From: Leptospira neocaledonica
GTDB lineage: Bacteria; Spirochaetota; Leptospiria; Leptospirales; Leptospiraceae
Direction of reading: 5' to 3'
Length of the DNA stretch: 64,000 nucleotides
Assembly (NCBI RefSeq): GCF_002812205.1
Contig: NZ_NPEA01000013.1
Coordinates: 30,560 to 94,559 of the forward strand
The translations under genes and the position numbers were made by a program. Position 1 is the stretch's first letter, and every line of letters starts with the position of its first letter. Below, piece after piece: positions 29,863-40,722 of the stretch. The notes under the pieces were generated by a model. It had not been told where the DNA came from. It searched no databases and worked only from the letters and a program-made list of their open reading frames with translations.

Positions 29863-31412
29863 TGAAATAAAGGCACCATTCCGTAAGCGGATTCGAATGC
29901 ATCTGCTTGCTCTTCACAGGCCCAGAGTTCCAGACTTTTGTCGTAATTTTGATTTGTGACTAAGGTGAAGATCGCCTGATTTTTTCGGACCTGGCATCTG
30001 ACGGTTTCGATCAGCCCTTGTCTGTTCCGATTGCATGCACTGGCGATCCTTAAAATTGCGGAAAGTTTTTCGACTGTTTCCTGCTCTCTCGGACCTACTC
30101 TTTGGAACTCTCTATGTTTGGATTTAGGGGAACTTTTACGATGGTATCTTGCGGTGAGTGCAATGATCTCTATTTCCCCCCAAGTGAATCCAAGCATTGC
30201 CTCCGAGTTTCGAATCAGATAATAACTATGTTTATGATAGGCGGAATGTGAAATGAATAATCCTACCTCATGAAGTAAAGAAGAGGCTTCCAGATACTCT
30301 CTTTCTTCTTTTCCTAATCGATGTACGGACTGAAGTTGATCGAATATATCCAAGGAAAGTTTGGCTACATGGCGGGCATATTCTTGGTCTCTTGTGTAGG
30401 AAACTAAAAGGTTTAAGATGGATTTTTGGCGAATATCGTCCAGATGTTTGGAATGTTCCAAGTCCTGGAAGTGCTCCCATTTCCGGATCGTATCGTAGAT
30501 AATTCCTTCTCTAAGCGCGAACTCCGAAACGGTCATATCGGGAAGGTCCAATAACTGGAATAATTCATCCAGGATGAGCATACCACCTACGATGATATCG
30601 GAACGTTTGGAATCGAAACCCGGGATCTTGCCTCTCTTTTTAGAAGTGTCTGCTTCTAAGATCATATTCCTTGCACGTTTAAATTCAGAGGATTGGAATG
30701 TATAATGATTTAAAGGCCTTTCTTCTACTTCTCCTTCGAAGGCCCGAATGATCCCTGCAGTTGCCTGTACTGTCCCGGATGAGCCTATGATTATTTCTGG
30801 TTTCAGATCTCGGATGATCTTTCGGAAAGGAAGAATGATCTCTTCTACATAGAGTTTACATTTTCGGATCTGGGAAGAATCCAAGGTTTCGGATTTTAGG
30901 AATTTTTCGGTGAGTCGGATTGCTCCCAATTTGAAACTTTTGGAGAATAGAATATCCCCTCTATAACCCACTAAAACTTCCGTGCTTCCTCCGCCTATAT
31001 CTACGAGCAGGACTTTTTTATCGAATACTGGAAGTCCTTGTAGGACCCCGAAATAGATGAGTCGGGCTTCTTCATATCCGCTGATCACATCAATTTTGAT
31101 GCCAGCTTCCTTTAAGGCGGCAGCCTGGAATTCGGCACGATTGGAGGCTTCTCTCATTGCAGAAGTGGCTACCGCTCTGATCTCTGCCTTCGAGTTATCC
31201 GCAAGCATCTTAAAACGCTTTAAACACTCGATTGCACGCCTAAATGCGGGAGGATCGATCTCTCCTCCTTCTTCCAAACCGCTTCCGAGACGTACGTTCT
31301 CCTTCTCTCTGGCGATTGCTTCAAAGGTCCCGTTTTCTCGGACCCGGACGATAATCATGTGAAAGGAGTTTGTGCCTAGATCGATGGCAGCTAGGGTGTT
31401 TTCCCGAACCAT
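29859..31412 (-). CDS. Ppx/GppA phosphatase with HD-like C-terminal domain
   Basis: A 517-residue protein. The N-terminal actin-like Ppx/GppA domain has [17 protein letters not shown] (phosphate-1), [12 protein letters not shown] (phosphate-2) and [10 protein letters not shown]. The C-terminal half (about 310-517) is a helical HD-type domain with [11 protein letters not shown] and HKHSYYLI. Such proteins hydrolyse exopolyphosphate and/or pppGpp to ppGpp in the stringent response; which activity dominates cannot be told. It is divergent from mreB with about 190 bases between starts. Confidence 0.9.
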   Translation of the reverse strand: MVRENTLAAIDLGTNSFHMIIVRVRENGTFEAIAREKENVRLGSGLEEGGEIDPPAFRRAIECLKRFKMLADNSKAEIRAVATSAMREASNRAEFQAAALKEAGIKIDVISGYEEARLIYFGVLQGLPVFDKKVLLVDIGGGSTEVLVGYRGDILFSKSFKLGAIRLTEKFLKSETLDSSQIRKCKLYVEEIILPFRKIIRDLKPEIIIGSSGTVQATAGIIRAFEGEVEERPLNHYTFQSSEFKRARNMILEADTSKKRGKIPGFDSKRSDIIVGGMLILDELFQLLDLPDMTVSEFALREGIIYDTIRKWEHFQDLEHSKHLDDIRQKSILNLLVSYTRDQEYARHVAKLSLDIFDQLQSVHRLGKEEREYLEASSLLHEVGLFISHSAYHKHSYYLIRNSEAMLGFTWGEIEIIALTARYHRKSSPKSKHREFQRVGPREQETVEKLSAILRIASACNRNRQGLIETVRCQVRKNQAIFTLVTNQNYDKSLELWACEEQADAFESAYGMVPLFQ

Positions 31413-31600
31413 AAGTTCCCCAAGTTTATGGAGGTCGCAATGGGTTCCAATTTGTTTTTCGTTTTTTTTGTTTTGGAATTGCCCGGAAGGATCGGGCAGG
31501 AAATATTGAATTGGATCGTGGCCGTAAAATCCTAGAGATTTTCACCGATTCTGCAGATAATAAAAAAGATCAACCAGCCTTCTGGCAGCAAAGGATAGAA

Positions 31601-32623
31601 ATGATATTCGATAAGCTATACGGATTATTTTCCAACGATATGGGAATCGACCTCGGAACCGCAAACACTCTCGTCCACGTAAAAGGGCAAGGTATCGTTC
31701 TTTCCGAGCCTTCCGTAGTAGCGGTCCACGCAGCTACGGGCAAGGTGCTCGCAGTAGGCCAGGAAGCTAAGAGAATGTTGGGACGTACTCCCGGCGAGAT
31801 CGTAGCAATCCGTCCTATGAAAGATGGGGTGATCGCGGACTTTGAAACTGTCGAAAAAATGATCCGCTACTTCATTGCAAAAGTTCATAACAGAACTACT
31901 TTTGTAAAACCTAGAATCGTGATTGGAGTTCCTTCTGGGATCACCGAGGTGGAAAGACGTGCGGTCCGTGAATCCGCAGAACAAGCAGGTGCTAGGGAGA
32001 TCTTCTTGATCGACGAGGCATTGGCTGCTGCGATCGGTGCAAATATTCCGATCAACGAACCTGCAGGTAATATGATTGTGGATATCGGTGGTGGAACCAC
32101 TGAGATTGCCGTGATCTCTCTTGGTGGTATGGTAATTGCCGAGTCCATCAGAACCGGTGGAGATGAGTTCGACGATGCAATCATCAAATATTTAAGAAAC
32201 CAATACAATCTGGTCGTTGGGGAAAGAACCGCGGAAGATATCAAACTGACTATCGGTAACGCTTACCCTGAAAAGAAAACCGAGACCATGGAAGTAAAAG
32301 GTAGGGATGCAATTTCCGGATTACCTCGTACTTTGGAATTAGAATCCAATGAAATCCGCAAGGCTCTTAAAGAACCAACCGACGAAATTTTAGACGGAAT
32401 CAAAAGAGTTTTAGAAAGAACTCCTCCTGAACTTGCTTCGGACATCGTAGAAAGAGGGATCGTTCTTACCGGAGGAGGATGCCTTCTTCGCGGATTAGAA
32501 ACCTATCTTTCCAAAGAAACCGGCGTGCCTGTATTCAGAGCGGAAAACCCTCTGACCTGCGTGGTACTTGGGACCGGAAAATTCTTGGACGAAGTTAAGT
32601 ATCTGAAACCAGGGATCCGTTAA
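31601..32623 (+). CDS. mreB: Rod shape-determining protein MreB
   Basis: The start is the ATG at 31601 ([19 protein letters not shown]), preceded by AAAGGAT; the longer frame to 31511 adds 30 atypical residues. The 340-residue bacterial actin has phosphate-1 DLGTANTLV at 17-25, phosphate-2 [13 protein letters not shown], and [10 protein letters not shown] near the C-terminus. It forms membrane-associated filaments that guide elongation peptidoglycan synthesis. First gene of mreB-mreC-mreD-mrdA-rodA. A hairpin TGCCCG...CGGGCA lies upstream at 31480-31498. Confidence 0.97.
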   Translation: MIFDKLYGLFSNDMGIDLGTANTLVHVKGQGIVLSEPSVVAVHAATGKVLAVGQEAKRMLGRTPGEIVAIRPMKDGVIADFETVEKMIRYFIAKVHNRTTFVKPRIVIGVPSGITEVERRAVRESAEQAGAREIFLIDEALAAAIGANIPINEPAGNMIVDIGGGTTEIAVISLGGMVIAESIRTGGDEFDDAIIKYLRNQYNLVVGERTAEDIKLTIGNAYPEKKTETMEVKGRDAISGLPRTLELESNEIRKALKEPTDEILDGIKRVLERTPPELASDIVERGIVLTGGGCLLRGLETYLSKETGVPVFRAENPLTCVVLGTGKFLDEVKYLKPGIR

Positions 32624-32655
32624 TTCGGATCTCGGTCTCCGGCTGATCGCCGGAG
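32614..32655 (+). promoter_or_regulatory. Tandem hairpins across the mreB stop codon
   Basis: GATCCG (32614-32619) pairs with CGGATC (32626-32631), with the mreB stop codon in the loop. CTCCGGC (32637-32643) pairs with GCCGGAG (32649-32655). A six-T run (32668-32673) lies immediately before the mreC start. The arrangement could attenuate transcription or stabilise the mreB message so that MreB exceeds MreC; function is inferred from structure. Confidence 0.45.
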
Positions 32656-32673
32656 TCCGGTACGGAATTTTTT

Positions 32674-33768
32674 ATGCTTTGGCTTCAAGTTAATAAAAGT
32701 AAGGAAACTGTTTCCCTTTTATTCTGTATTGTTTTCTCTCTTTTGTCCCTGACTTTTAAGAGTAATGTTCTAGTCAGAGGGATTGCAAGCTTTCAGAGAG
32801 TGGGAGATTCCGTTTCCGGTTCGATCGACGGAGTTGGCTCCTTCTTTAAAGGAGCTTATACTAAATTAGAATCTTTTGAAGCCGTTCGTCAGGAAAGAGA
32901 CGCATGTGTCGCAGCAATTGACGATTATAAACTTCTTCCCCAAGATCTGGAAAGAATAGGAAGAGAAAACGAAAGTCTCAGAAGAGAATTACGTTTTAAT
33001 ACTAAACAAAAATATTCTACAGTCAAAGCGGAAGTCCTTTCCGTTCGTTTGAATTCCATCTATCGTACAATCATTATAGACAAAGGTTCCGAAGCGGGTA
33101 TCAAACCTTATATGCCTGTCACTGCAAGAGCTGTGAATCAAAAGGGCGAAATTATAGAAGCTTTAGTCGGAAAGGTGATCGCAGTCACCGGAGGATCCGC
33201 AGTCATCCAACCTATCATCAATTCCAATTTTAACATGGGTGTTTCCATTCCTGAAAGTAATCTTTGGGCTACTCTTTCCGGAAACTCAGGAAGAGGAATG
33301 GAAGGATTGATGAATTATATCGATAGCGGTATTATTATCGATCCTAGGATTTTTGGAGATTATCCAATGGGTCCAAGCGAGATGATCCAATACACTGAAT
33401 CTTTGAGTAAGATCGGAAAACCTGTATATAGTTCAGGTTCTTCCGGAATGTTCCCGCCCGGAATTCCAGTTGGCATCATTACTGAAGAAGGTCCGAGAAA
33501 CGGAAGTTTTAAAACTGCATTCCTAAAACCTTTTGTTCGTTTCGATATGTTGGAGTCCGTTACAATACTCATGAAACTTCCTGAAAAATGGGCGGAGACC
33601 TGGCCGGAAGGACAGAATATCAATATCGAAAATCCGTATTTTGGTGAATTAAATTATCCTAAAGAAGAAAGGGAGCCTAAGGTTCCAACTCCTACTGGAA
33701 ACAAACCTGTGGAAACTCCTAAACCTCAAAAACCGGAAGCCGGATTTACAGACGAGGAAACGAACTGA
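32674..33768 (+). CDS. mreC: Rod shape-determining protein MreC
   Basis: A 364-residue inner-membrane protein with one N-terminal helix (about 10-29), a periplasmic coiled coil (about 60-105) and the two-lobed beta domain typical of MreC ([22 protein letters not shown] onward, in two segments). The C-terminal ~35 residues are a Pro/Lys/Glu-rich tail. MreC activates PBP2-RodA. Its stop overlaps the mreD start by one base (TGATG). Confidence 0.93.
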   Translation: MLWLQVNKSKETVSLLFCIVFSLLSLTFKSNVLVRGIASFQRVGDSVSGSIDGVGSFFKGAYTKLESFEAVRQERDACVAAIDDYKLLPQDLERIGRENESLRRELRFNTKQKYSTVKAEVLSVRLNSIYRTIIIDKGSEAGIKPYMPVTARAVNQKGEIIEALVGKVIAVTGGSAVIQPIINSNFNMGVSIPESNLWATLSGNSGRGMEGLMNYIDSGIIIDPRIFGDYPMGPSEMIQYTESLSKIGKPVYSSGSSGMFPPGIPVGIITEEGPRNGSFKTAFLKPFVRFDMLESVTILMKLPEKWAETWPEGQNINIENPYFGELNYPKEEREPKVPTPTGNKPVETPKPQKPEAGFTDEETN

Positions 33769-34271
33769 TGATCTTAGAATATATAGTCATTGGTGCCGGG
33801 ATCCTGATCTCCCATTTCTTGAACGGGACAAACCTATTCGAGATTTCCGGATTTAAACCGGACTTTATGGTGATCTTCGTCCTGTTTTTTGCTCTTAGAA
33901 GAGGAACAATGGCCGGGATCTGGATCGGATTTTTCGGCGGATTACTTTCCGATTCGGGCTTAGGTGGAGAAATTGTAGGGAATGTGGTCACATACAAAAT
34001 AGGACTTCACTCTCTTACATTCTGTATCATGGGATATATTGTAGGAAAGTTCGCAAGACCCGCCTATCATGAAAATCAGATTTCCATAATGTTGTACTCT
34101 CTGGTAGTGACTTTGATCTCCAGGATTGCGTCTTACTTTTTATTCTCCTTATTCTTTCACGAAAATTTAAACTACTCCATCATCAGTACCTCTATTTTTA
34201 ACGGTGCCATCGCACCTATATTCTTCTGGGTACTCGGAAAATTGTACAGATTGGAGCAGGCGGAAGGCTAA
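33768..34271 (+). CDS. mreD: Rod shape-determining protein MreD
   Basis: A 167-residue polytopic membrane protein with about five helices and typical MreD order: [29 protein letters not shown] and [13 protein letters not shown]. It is sequence-variable in all bacteria, so position between mreC and mrdA adds weight. It helps assemble the elongation complex. The stop is directly followed by the mrdA start. Confidence 0.9.
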   Translation: MILEYIVIGAGILISHFLNGTNLFEISGFKPDFMVIFVLFFALRRGTMAGIWIGFFGGLLSDSGLGGEIVGNVVTYKIGLHSLTFCIMGYIVGKFARPAYHENQISIMLYSLVVTLISRIASYFLFSLFFHENLNYSIISTSIFNGAIAPIFFWVLGKLYRLEQAEG

Positions 34272-34272
34272 A

Positions 34273-36213
34273 ATGTTGGGGGGAGGAGGATCTTCTTCAG
34301 CCACAGAGTTTAGACTGGAGCGCAGTTTCAGGCTAAGACTATACATGTTCTCCGGACTTGTCGCATTCGCGTTAATCGCATTCGTGATCCAGTTATTTAA
34401 TCTTCAGATCGTACAAGGAACGGATAACTCTTTAAAAGCGGAGAAGTTCGTCCGAAAAAGTGAAACAATTCCTGCTGCCAGGGGAGAAATGTTCGATCGG
34501 AACTTTCTTACTCCTGAAACTTCGATGGCACTTGTTTCCAATTATTCCAGTTTGGATGCGGTATTAAACACTTCGATTCTCAAATACGATCCGGTTAGGG
34601 TTAAGAATTTTTTACAGGAATTCGCGAGAACTCTTTCTATCCCGATGTCCTATTACGAAGAGGACTTGCTCGAGCCCAAATTTTCCAAAAAGATCAAAAC
34701 CAAAAAACCTTTTGTTCTTTTAGAGGCTATTTCCAAGGCTCAACAAGAACGTATATCAGTTTTTGATAATATATCTAAGTATGTGATCTTGGTTCCTTCT
34801 CCCAGAAGGATTTATAAAATGGGTCCTGCACTTGCTCATGTGACCGGATATATAGGTAAGCCGAGTAAAACAGACCTTCTTACCCGTGAAATTAAATCCT
34901 ACCAATGGCTCGGAAAAGATGGGTTGGAGCTCCAATATGACTCGCGACTCAGAGGAACGGACGGATTTCGTATCCAAAAAAGAAGTTCCGAAGGAAATAT
35001 TGAAGAAGAAAGGGTAGTGGAACATTCTACTCCAGGAAATAACCTCGTACTTACTATAGACAAAGATATTCAACTTGCTGCATACAAAGCCTTAAAAGGG
35101 GCCAGAGGAACCGCAATCGCAATGCGTCCTTCCACCGGAGAGATTTTGGCTATGGCTTCCAATCCAAGTTATGATCCGAATGTTCTCTCCGGAAAAAGCA
35201 GATCGGAAAGGACTGCTCATTATAAGAGAGTGGATGCGAACGGTGGATTTTTAAATCTTGCGATCCAATCTAAATTTCCTCCGGCTTCCACGTACAAAAC
35301 GTTAGTTGCACTTGCTGCTTTGGAAAGCGGTCATAAGGTGGATTATACTCCTGAAACCAGCTACCAATGTAATGGTAGTTATACTTTAAAATCCACATTC
35401 GCTGGAGTTCCCGATCAAGTATTCTATTGTTGGGAGAAGGGAGGACATGGCACGAATGACCTGGCTCATGCTCTTCAAAAATCATGTTCCGTATATTTTT
35501 ATAACCTAGGATACAAACTTGGTTCCGATCCTATCTTGACCTATTCTCGTTTATTCTTATTGGATCAAAAATCCAAGGTGGATCTTCCGGGAGAGATTGC
35601 AGGCCAGGTTCCTTCTCCTGCATGGAAAAAAAGAATTTATGGAACTAGATGGTTTGATGGAGATACGATCAACCTTTCTATCGGACAGGGATTCATGTCC
35701 GTTACTCCTCTTTCTATGACATTATTTTATGCAGGGTTATTGAATAGAGGGCAGATCTATCAACCTTATATAGTTAATGAAATCAGAGATCCGTTGGATA
35801 ATTCGATCATTAATCGTACGGATCCTCAGAGACTGAGTGATATTCCGATCCAATCTTCTACCGTAGAAGCGATTAAAACAGGACTTAGATTGGTAGTAAA
35901 GAATGGAACTGCCGCTTTCGTATTAAATAAACCAGGACTTCCCGATATTGCAGGAAAAACAGGAACTGCCCAAACAAGAAGAAGGGGATCTTCCGGTTCC
36001 AACCATGCTTGGTTCATTGGATACGCTCCTGCAAATGCACCTGTCAGCGAACAAGTATTAGTCGCCGTATTCGTGGAATATGGAGTGGGTGGAGCGGCGG
36101 GAGCAGCGCCTGTTGCAAGAGAAATGTTTAGAGCGGCTTTCCCTCCTGGAAGTTTTAAGAGAACTGCGGAGATACCTGAAACGGCTCCTGTAGCACCGGA
36201 GAATATACAATGA
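34273..36213 (+). CDS. mrdA: Penicillin-binding protein 2
   Basis: The start is the ATG at 34273 just after the mreD stop, behind GGAAGG; the longer frame overlaps mreD. The 646-residue class B PBP has one N-terminal helix (about 21-40), a pedestal domain and a transpeptidase domain with STYK (Ser339, Lys342), SCS at 404-406 and KTGT at 562-565. The second motif more often ends in Asp or Asn in this family, so Ser406 is a minor variation. It cross-links peptidoglycan during elongation with RodA, whose gene overlaps by ATGA. Confidence 0.95.
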   Translation: MLGGGGSSSATEFRLERSFRLRLYMFSGLVAFALIAFVIQLFNLQIVQGTDNSLKAEKFVRKSETIPAARGEMFDRNFLTPETSMALVSNYSSLDAVLNTSILKYDPVRVKNFLQEFARTLSIPMSYYEEDLLEPKFSKKIKTKKPFVLLEAISKAQQERISVFDNISKYVILVPSPRRIYKMGPALAHVTGYIGKPSKTDLLTREIKSYQWLGKDGLELQYDSRLRGTDGFRIQKRSSEGNIEEERVVEHSTPGNNLVLTIDKDIQLAAYKALKGARGTAIAMRPSTGEILAMASNPSYDPNVLSGKSRSERTAHYKRVDANGGFLNLAIQSKFPPASTYKTLVALAALESGHKVDYTPETSYQCNGSYTLKSTFAGVPDQVFYCWEKGGHGTNDLAHALQKSCSVYFYNLGYKLGSDPILTYSRLFLLDQKSKVDLPGEIAGQVPSPAWKKRIYGTRWFDGDTINLSIGQGFMSVTPLSMTLFYAGLLNRGQIYQPYIVNEIRDPLDNSIINRTDPQRLSDIPIQSSTVEAIKTGLRLVVKNGTAAFVLNKPGLPDIAGKTGTAQTRRRGSSGSNHAWFIGYAPANAPVSEQVLVAVFVEYGVGGAAGAAPVAREMFRAAFPPGSFKRTAEIPETAPVAPENIQ

Positions 36214-37730
36214 TGTCGGATCGTTCCATAGATAGGATTGACTACTTTTTGGTAGGCTCGGTCATCATAGTTGTGATTTGCAGCGTTCTCACATTATATT
36301 CTCAAGAATATAATTTTGACGATCCGAGTATCGGACTCATGGGCCATAAATGGTTCAAACAGTTCTTATTCTTTCTCGGCGGTTTAGTGATCATGTGGTT
36401 CGTATCTCGTATCAATTATCAATTGATCGGAGCTTACGCATTATTCGTGTATGGATTCGCTATACTATTACTCGGGCTCACGCTCATTAAATGGATTGGT
36501 TATCTTCCTTCCAGTAGGGGGGCAAGATCTTGGATTAAGATCGGACCGTTCCTGTTACAAGCATCCGAGTTTGCAAAACTTGCAACTGTGATCTTACTCG
36601 GTCAGTATCTAGTATTAAAAGAAAAAGAAATGAAGAAGTTAGTCGTACTAGTGATCCCATTTGGGATCGTACTTCTTCCTATGGCTTTGATACTTTTACA
36701 GCCTGACTTCGGGACTGCAGTTTCCTTCTTACCTATTTTATTCACCATGTTGTTTTTGGGAGGAGCCGACTATTTCCATATCGGTTCCTTCATCACATTC
36801 GGAGGGATCTCTCTCGTTCTTCCTATGTATGTGGAATATTCTAAACTTACATTACTGAATGATATTCTCGCATTCTTGCAAAGGACTGGAAAAACGGACC
36901 TTCTATCCGTAGTAAACCGATTGGGCGGAAAAACCTGGCAGGTGTTGGACGGGAAAGAGGTCGCCGGGGCCAACCTGACTCCCAAAACAATCGCTGCACT
37001 ACGAGAAGTTTTCGATCAAGTAATCGACTTAGAAGCGAGTTTCGTATTTAAAATACTCTCCAACCAAGGATTATTGATCGGAGTAGGTGCAACTCTTATC
37101 ATATTCAGTATAATCATGATCTTACTCAGGATCGCCAGAGGAAGTAAAACATTACGTTCTTATTATATTCCTTTGGGAATCCTCGGGATCAGTTTGATTT
37201 CTGCGGTAGTCGTGATGAAAACCGTTCCTTTCCGGGAAAACCAGGTCATTCGATTGACAGCATTTTTGAATCCTGATGAGTTCAAACAAGACGCAGGATA
37301 CCAACTTAGAGCATCTAAACCTGCGGTTGGATCCGGAAAATTAGTCGGAAAAGGATTTTTAAATGCGGAAATGACGGAAGGAAAAATCCCTCATGTTCCT
37401 GAATCCAGCACAGACTTTATATTTGCTTCCTGGGCGGAACAAACCGGATTTATAGGTTCGGTATTTTTGCTCTTCTTCTTATTCTCCATTCCGCTTAGAG
37501 GACTGCAGATCAGTTATGAAAGTAAGGATAGATTCGGATCATTGCTTGCATCCGGGATTGTTGCGATGTTATTCTATCATATGGCAATTAATATAGGGAT
37601 CGTTCTTGGATTATTGCCGGTGACAGGGATTCCTCTATCCTTCATGAGTTATGGCGGTTCTCACTTGCTTATGTCCATGGCAGCGGTCGGGATCATTCTA
37701 TCTATCAAGATGAGAAAACACGCAAACTGA
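36210..37730 (+). CDS. rodA: Rod shape-determining protein RodA (SEDS glycosyltransferase)
   Basis: A 506-residue SEDS polymerase with about ten membrane helices. The [13 protein letters not shown] and LLQPDFGTA segments and the C-terminal [18 protein letters not shown] are family hallmarks; the Asp in QPDFGTA is functionally important in SEDS proteins. It is longer than E. coli RodA because of an extra loop (about residues 215-280) between helices, including [18 protein letters not shown]. It polymerises glycan strands with PBP2. Confidence 0.95.
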   Translation: MMSDRSIDRIDYFLVGSVIIVVICSVLTLYSQEYNFDDPSIGLMGHKWFKQFLFFLGGLVIMWFVSRINYQLIGAYALFVYGFAILLLGLTLIKWIGYLPSSRGARSWIKIGPFLLQASEFAKLATVILLGQYLVLKEKEMKKLVVLVIPFGIVLLPMALILLQPDFGTAVSFLPILFTMLFLGGADYFHIGSFITFGGISLVLPMYVEYSKLTLLNDILAFLQRTGKTDLLSVVNRLGGKTWQVLDGKEVAGANLTPKTIAALREVFDQVIDLEASFVFKILSNQGLLIGVGATLIIFSIIMILLRIARGSKTLRSYYIPLGILGISLISAVVVMKTVPFRENQVIRLTAFLNPDEFKQDAGYQLRASKPAVGSGKLVGKGFLNAEMTEGKIPHVPESSTDFIFASWAEQTGFIGSVFLLFFLFSIPLRGLQISYESKDRFGSLLASGIVAMLFYHMAINIGIVLGLLPVTGIPLSFMSYGGSHLLMSMAAVGIILSIKMRKHAN

Positions 37731-37795
37731 AGTTTCTTATCGGTAAAATGGCTGACTTAGCAAAAAAGCCTGCCGATATTCTATCATAAGCCGGC

Positions 37796-38587
37796 ATGGA
37801 AAGAGTAAAAGATTCCAGATTTCTATTCGATCTGAAAAGAAAATTCCGCTATATCTTGGAAGAAGTGGAGAAAAACACGTACGACCAAGATTCGGAAGTG
37901 AGAGAATTGGAAACACTTTGGGAAGAGATGTTTGATGTCGCTTCTCGCAATGATACTCCGTATTTTAAAGCTAGACTTTCCAATCTAAAAAGACAGCTGG
38001 ACGGCTTTGTTAGGAACAAGGCTTACGAAAAACAAGAATTCGATCGGATCTATAGACAATTAGAGAAGATTCGCAAAGACGATACCGTAGAATTTTTAGA
38101 TGAATCCATGCGTTCTACCTTGGGAAGGATCGCAGAAAATACCAATCGAGTAGCGGCTAACGTATCCGGCTCAGGAACAGAGCCGGGCTCTCTGAATGGA
38201 ATTCCGTTACTTCTTACTTTCAGATGTGGCACAGTCCATTTTATCGTTAAATCCGGACCTAAAAAAATATTCAAAAACGTACATAGAAACAAGGACAAGG
38301 TTCTCTACGAAGGAAAAAAATATCCTATCTTCCCAAGTAGATCCATTTATTTTTCCTGGGAAGGAGAAAGTAGAGCCTGGGAAACGGAACCTGGGTCCTT
38401 ACTCATGATCCGTTATCCGGAAGGGAATCGATTCTTTAGATGTGACGCATTAGGTGATACTTTCCGGATCCCAGAAGATACCTTTAAAAGAAGATTACAA
38501 CCAACGGATAAACAATCTTCCGAGATCCGTTATTATTTCCGTAAAGCCGGAATTCGGTACTATTATATTCCCCAAAAAGGGGAGTAA
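37796..38587 (+). CDS. Hypothetical protein downstream of rodA
   Basis: A 263-residue soluble protein, 65 bases after rodA. The N-terminal half (about 1-125) is helical and charged, probably coiled coil. The C-terminal half (about 133-263) is beta-rich: PLLLTFRCGTVHFIVKSG, then VLYEGKKYPIFP and SLLMIRYPEG...RCDALGDTFRIP. The order faintly recalls a CheW-like fold, but the match is too weak to name. Position hints at a link to the elongation complex; not demonstrated. Confidence 0.7.
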   Translation: MERVKDSRFLFDLKRKFRYILEEVEKNTYDQDSEVRELETLWEEMFDVASRNDTPYFKARLSNLKRQLDGFVRNKAYEKQEFDRIYRQLEKIRKDDTVEFLDESMRSTLGRIAENTNRVAANVSGSGTEPGSLNGIPLLLTFRCGTVHFIVKSGPKKIFKNVHRNKDKVLYEGKKYPIFPSRSIYFSWEGESRAWETEPGSLLMIRYPEGNRFFRCDALGDTFRIPEDTFKRRLQPTDKQSSEIRYYFRKAGIRYYYIPQKGE

Positions 38588-38663
38588 AAAATCTTCCAGA
38601 GATGATCTATAAAAGTGATTCTTTGATCTTCAAAAAAATATAGATTTAGAATATGGAAATAAT

Positions 38664-39221
38664 ATGAAGTTTTCCTTACCGAGTATTCTACTTTTATTAT
38701 CCTTTTGTATAAGTAACTGTGTTTTCACTATCGGAGATGGGTACAAAGAGTCTGTTAAAAAGTATTCCGATTTATCCGATTTTAGGACAAACAAAATATA
38801 TTTAAGCGTATCTGATGAATATAGCCGTCAGGTAGAGGAAATTAAAAGCAAATCAGGAAGTATCGAGAGGATTACTCGTCTTCCTCTTCCGGAATCTTAT
38901 ATGATTATCAGAGATGCTATTTATTATGAGCTTCGAGGAAAATATAAATTAAACGTTGAGTTGGGTCCGCCCCAAGGAAATAATCCTCACAGCATCGTTC
39001 TGACTCCTATGAAGCCTAGGTTTGAATCTACAGTTTCTAAGGTTATTGTCGTCATGAATCGTGATAAGGATCCGGTTTATAAAATGGAAATTACGAATGA
39101 GGGATGGTTTACACTAATCGTAATAATTCCTTTTTTTAATCGTCCTAAAAATTCCGACCAATTAGCGGAAGCTATTGCTGAAAACATATATAAATCTATT
39201 ACGGAAAAACCTGCGAATTAA
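38664..39221 (+). CDS. Hypothetical lipoprotein, 185 residues
   Basis: The signal peptide MKFSLPSILLLLSFCISNC gives a lipobox-like end with Cys19. The mature part is mixed, with a hydrophobic strand WFTLIVIIPFF near residue 147 and a C-terminal helix DQLAEAIAENIYKSI. No domain is recognised. It may be a small outer-membrane-associated lipoprotein. The gap after the preceding gene is 76 bases. Confidence 0.7.
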   Translation: MKFSLPSILLLLSFCISNCVFTIGDGYKESVKKYSDLSDFRTNKIYLSVSDEYSRQVEEIKSKSGSIERITRLPLPESYMIIRDAIYYELRGKYKLNVELGPPQGNNPHSIVLTPMKPRFESTVSKVIVVMNRDKDPVYKMEITNEGWFTLIVIIPFFNRPKNSDQLAEAIAENIYKSITEKPAN

Positions 39222-39309
39222 TTGTTTTCACATCTTCCCACCTAACATAAATTTAATGTAATTTAGGTTGCAATTTTCCGCATTCAGGAGAGAATCCAAA
39301 ACCTTTCCG

Positions 39310-40395
39310 ATGCAATACAATACTTCTTTCTGGGACAATTGGACATTCGAAAGTCTATTCGACCTCTACTCTGAAGGTCTGGATTTTTCAAATTCCAAAG
39401 AATTAAAGATCAATAAAGAGACAAATTCTTATGATTGGACGGAAGTTTCCACTGCTTGCGTTCAGATAGAGAGTCTATTCCATCTGATCAATGAACTCGT
39501 TTTAAGAGAAAAAATCTTCTACGACCAAAAATTCTCCGAAGGTTGGAATTCCTTCGAGAGTTTGGATTCTCTGGATGGAAGTCTTTTAGTCTCCGTGGAC
39601 ATACCACCAAACGAACCGGAAGTAAAAGAATCTAGAAACGAGGCCTTAAAACTATTATGTGCTACCGACTTGATGAAAAAACATCAGGAAGAAAATCTGA
39701 AAGGTTATCGGGAAAATAAACAATCTCCACATGAGTATTTTAGCCAAGTGGTTTGGGGTGCAGCCGGTAATTTAGGAAGAAGCACATTTTTAGGAGCGCA
39801 TTATGTGGCTCATCCGATCCGAGCTTCCCTCTTGGAGCAAGTTCCTTTGTTTAAACCAAGCACCGATATTAATTCGGAAGTTAAAGAATGGATAGACGAA
39901 GAAAGAGTGAAGGTATTCACGAGCCTGACTCCTGTAGGACGGATGAATAATTTCCAGCTTATTCTTCCTCCTTTGGTGACGGAGGTGATAGAATCTTCTT
40001 CTTCTCTTTCCGAGATCATACCTGCTACGATCGAGACCAGGGAAAAATACAAAAAGATTAGAGAATGGATCGGAGAATACCAAATTGCTTTGGAAAGTGA
40101 AAATCCGGCACAGATCTCTAAATTTAAGAAAACATTATACAGTGTAAGCCAGGATCTGGAAAAGATGAGAAAGCCGGGAGAATTGGGAGATACTAAGGTT
40201 GGAATGTCTTATATTAGTTTAAATCTTCCGACCCCGAAAATCCCGGATCTGCGAAAATTTTTCGGAATAAGAAGTGCACTTAATAAACTTCTACTCAGTC
40301 CGAAAGGAGAGAAGGCATTACTAAAACTATTAAAATGGTTTGATTGTGAAAAAGGAGAAGAGTTCGGAACGATCCGGAAATACTTTCTATTATAA
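39310..40395 (+). CDS. Hypothetical protein, about 361 residues
   Basis: Soluble, with no signal peptide and no recognised family. The ATG at 39310 is preferred over a TTG at 39268; an AGGAGAG stretch lies between them, rather far from the ATG. The sequence is mostly helical with charged surfaces, a central FSQVVWGAAGNLGRST segment near residue 155, and a C-terminal segment KALLKLLKWFDCEKG. No catalytic motif stands out. It converges with the DUF1858 gene. Confidence 0.68.
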   Translation: MQYNTSFWDNWTFESLFDLYSEGLDFSNSKELKINKETNSYDWTEVSTACVQIESLFHLINELVLREKIFYDQKFSEGWNSFESLDSLDGSLLVSVDIPPNEPEVKESRNEALKLLCATDLMKKHQEENLKGYRENKQSPHEYFSQVVWGAAGNLGRSTFLGAHYVAHPIRASLLEQVPLFKPSTDINSEVKEWIDEERVKVFTSLTPVGRMNNFQLILPPLVTEVIESSSSLSEIIPATIETREKYKKIREWIGEYQIALESENPAQISKFKKTLYSVSQDLEKMRKPGELGDTKVGMSYISLNLPTPKIPDLRKFFGIRSALNKLLLSPKGEKALLKLLKWFDCEKGEEFGTIRKYFLL

Positions 40396-40423
40396 AATCG
40401 GAATGAAGGTGGGAGCCCGAAGG

Positions 40424-40441
40424 CGGAGAGATTACTCTCCG
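40424..40441. terminator. Stem-loop in a convergent gene gap
   Basis: CGGAGAG (40424-40430) pairs with CTCTCCG (40435-40441) around a 4-base loop. It spans the stop codon of the DUF1858 gene and lies 29 bases past the stop of the opposing gene. No strong T-run follows on either strand, so Rho-independent termination is uncertain. Confidence 0.35.
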
Positions 40442-40656
40442 TCCTCGAGTAGATTGTTTAGACTATCCAGCAGAACATCTACTTCTACACCGTAGCCCAT
40501 ACAAACTTGCTCAATAGTTTCGAGTTCGTTAATGGAACAATGAGAGCATCCGCCCAAATGATAGCTGGAGAACACCAATCCTGCTTCCGGATGAAGACCG
40601 ATCGCTTCGCCTACCGTCATTTCTTTAAAAAATCTTGGCTTGACCGCTTCCGACAT
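40432..40656 (-). CDS. DUF1858 redox-disulfide domain protein
   Basis: A 74-residue protein matching the DUF1858 pattern: MTVGEAIGLHPEAGLVF, then GGCSHCSINELETIEQVC with Cys37, Cys40 and Cys52, and EVDVLLDSLN. The family is described as hybrid-cluster-protein-associated redox disulfide; a CxxC could bind metal or cycle as a disulfide. It is divergent from the PTPS-family gene, with 66 bases between starts containing a palindrome. Confidence 0.85.
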   Translation of the reverse strand: MSEAVKPRFFKEMTVGEAIGLHPEAGLVFSSYHLGGCSHCSINELETIEQVCMGYGVEVDVLLDSLNNLLEDGE

Positions 40657-40673
40657 GGGGAAAATCTCCTAAG

Positions 40674-40693
40674 TACTGGTTTAAGTTCCAGTA
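40674..40693. promoter_or_regulatory. Palindrome in a divergent promoter region
   Basis: TACTGG (40674-40679) and CCAGTA (40688-40693) flank 8 bases. The site lies between the divergent DUF1858 and PTPS-family starts and runs into a TATATA stretch that could be a -10 for the rightward gene. It is a candidate operator shared by both genes. Confidence 0.4.
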
Positions 40694-40722
40694 TATAGAC
40701 TCCCTAGGCCAAAGTCAATTCC

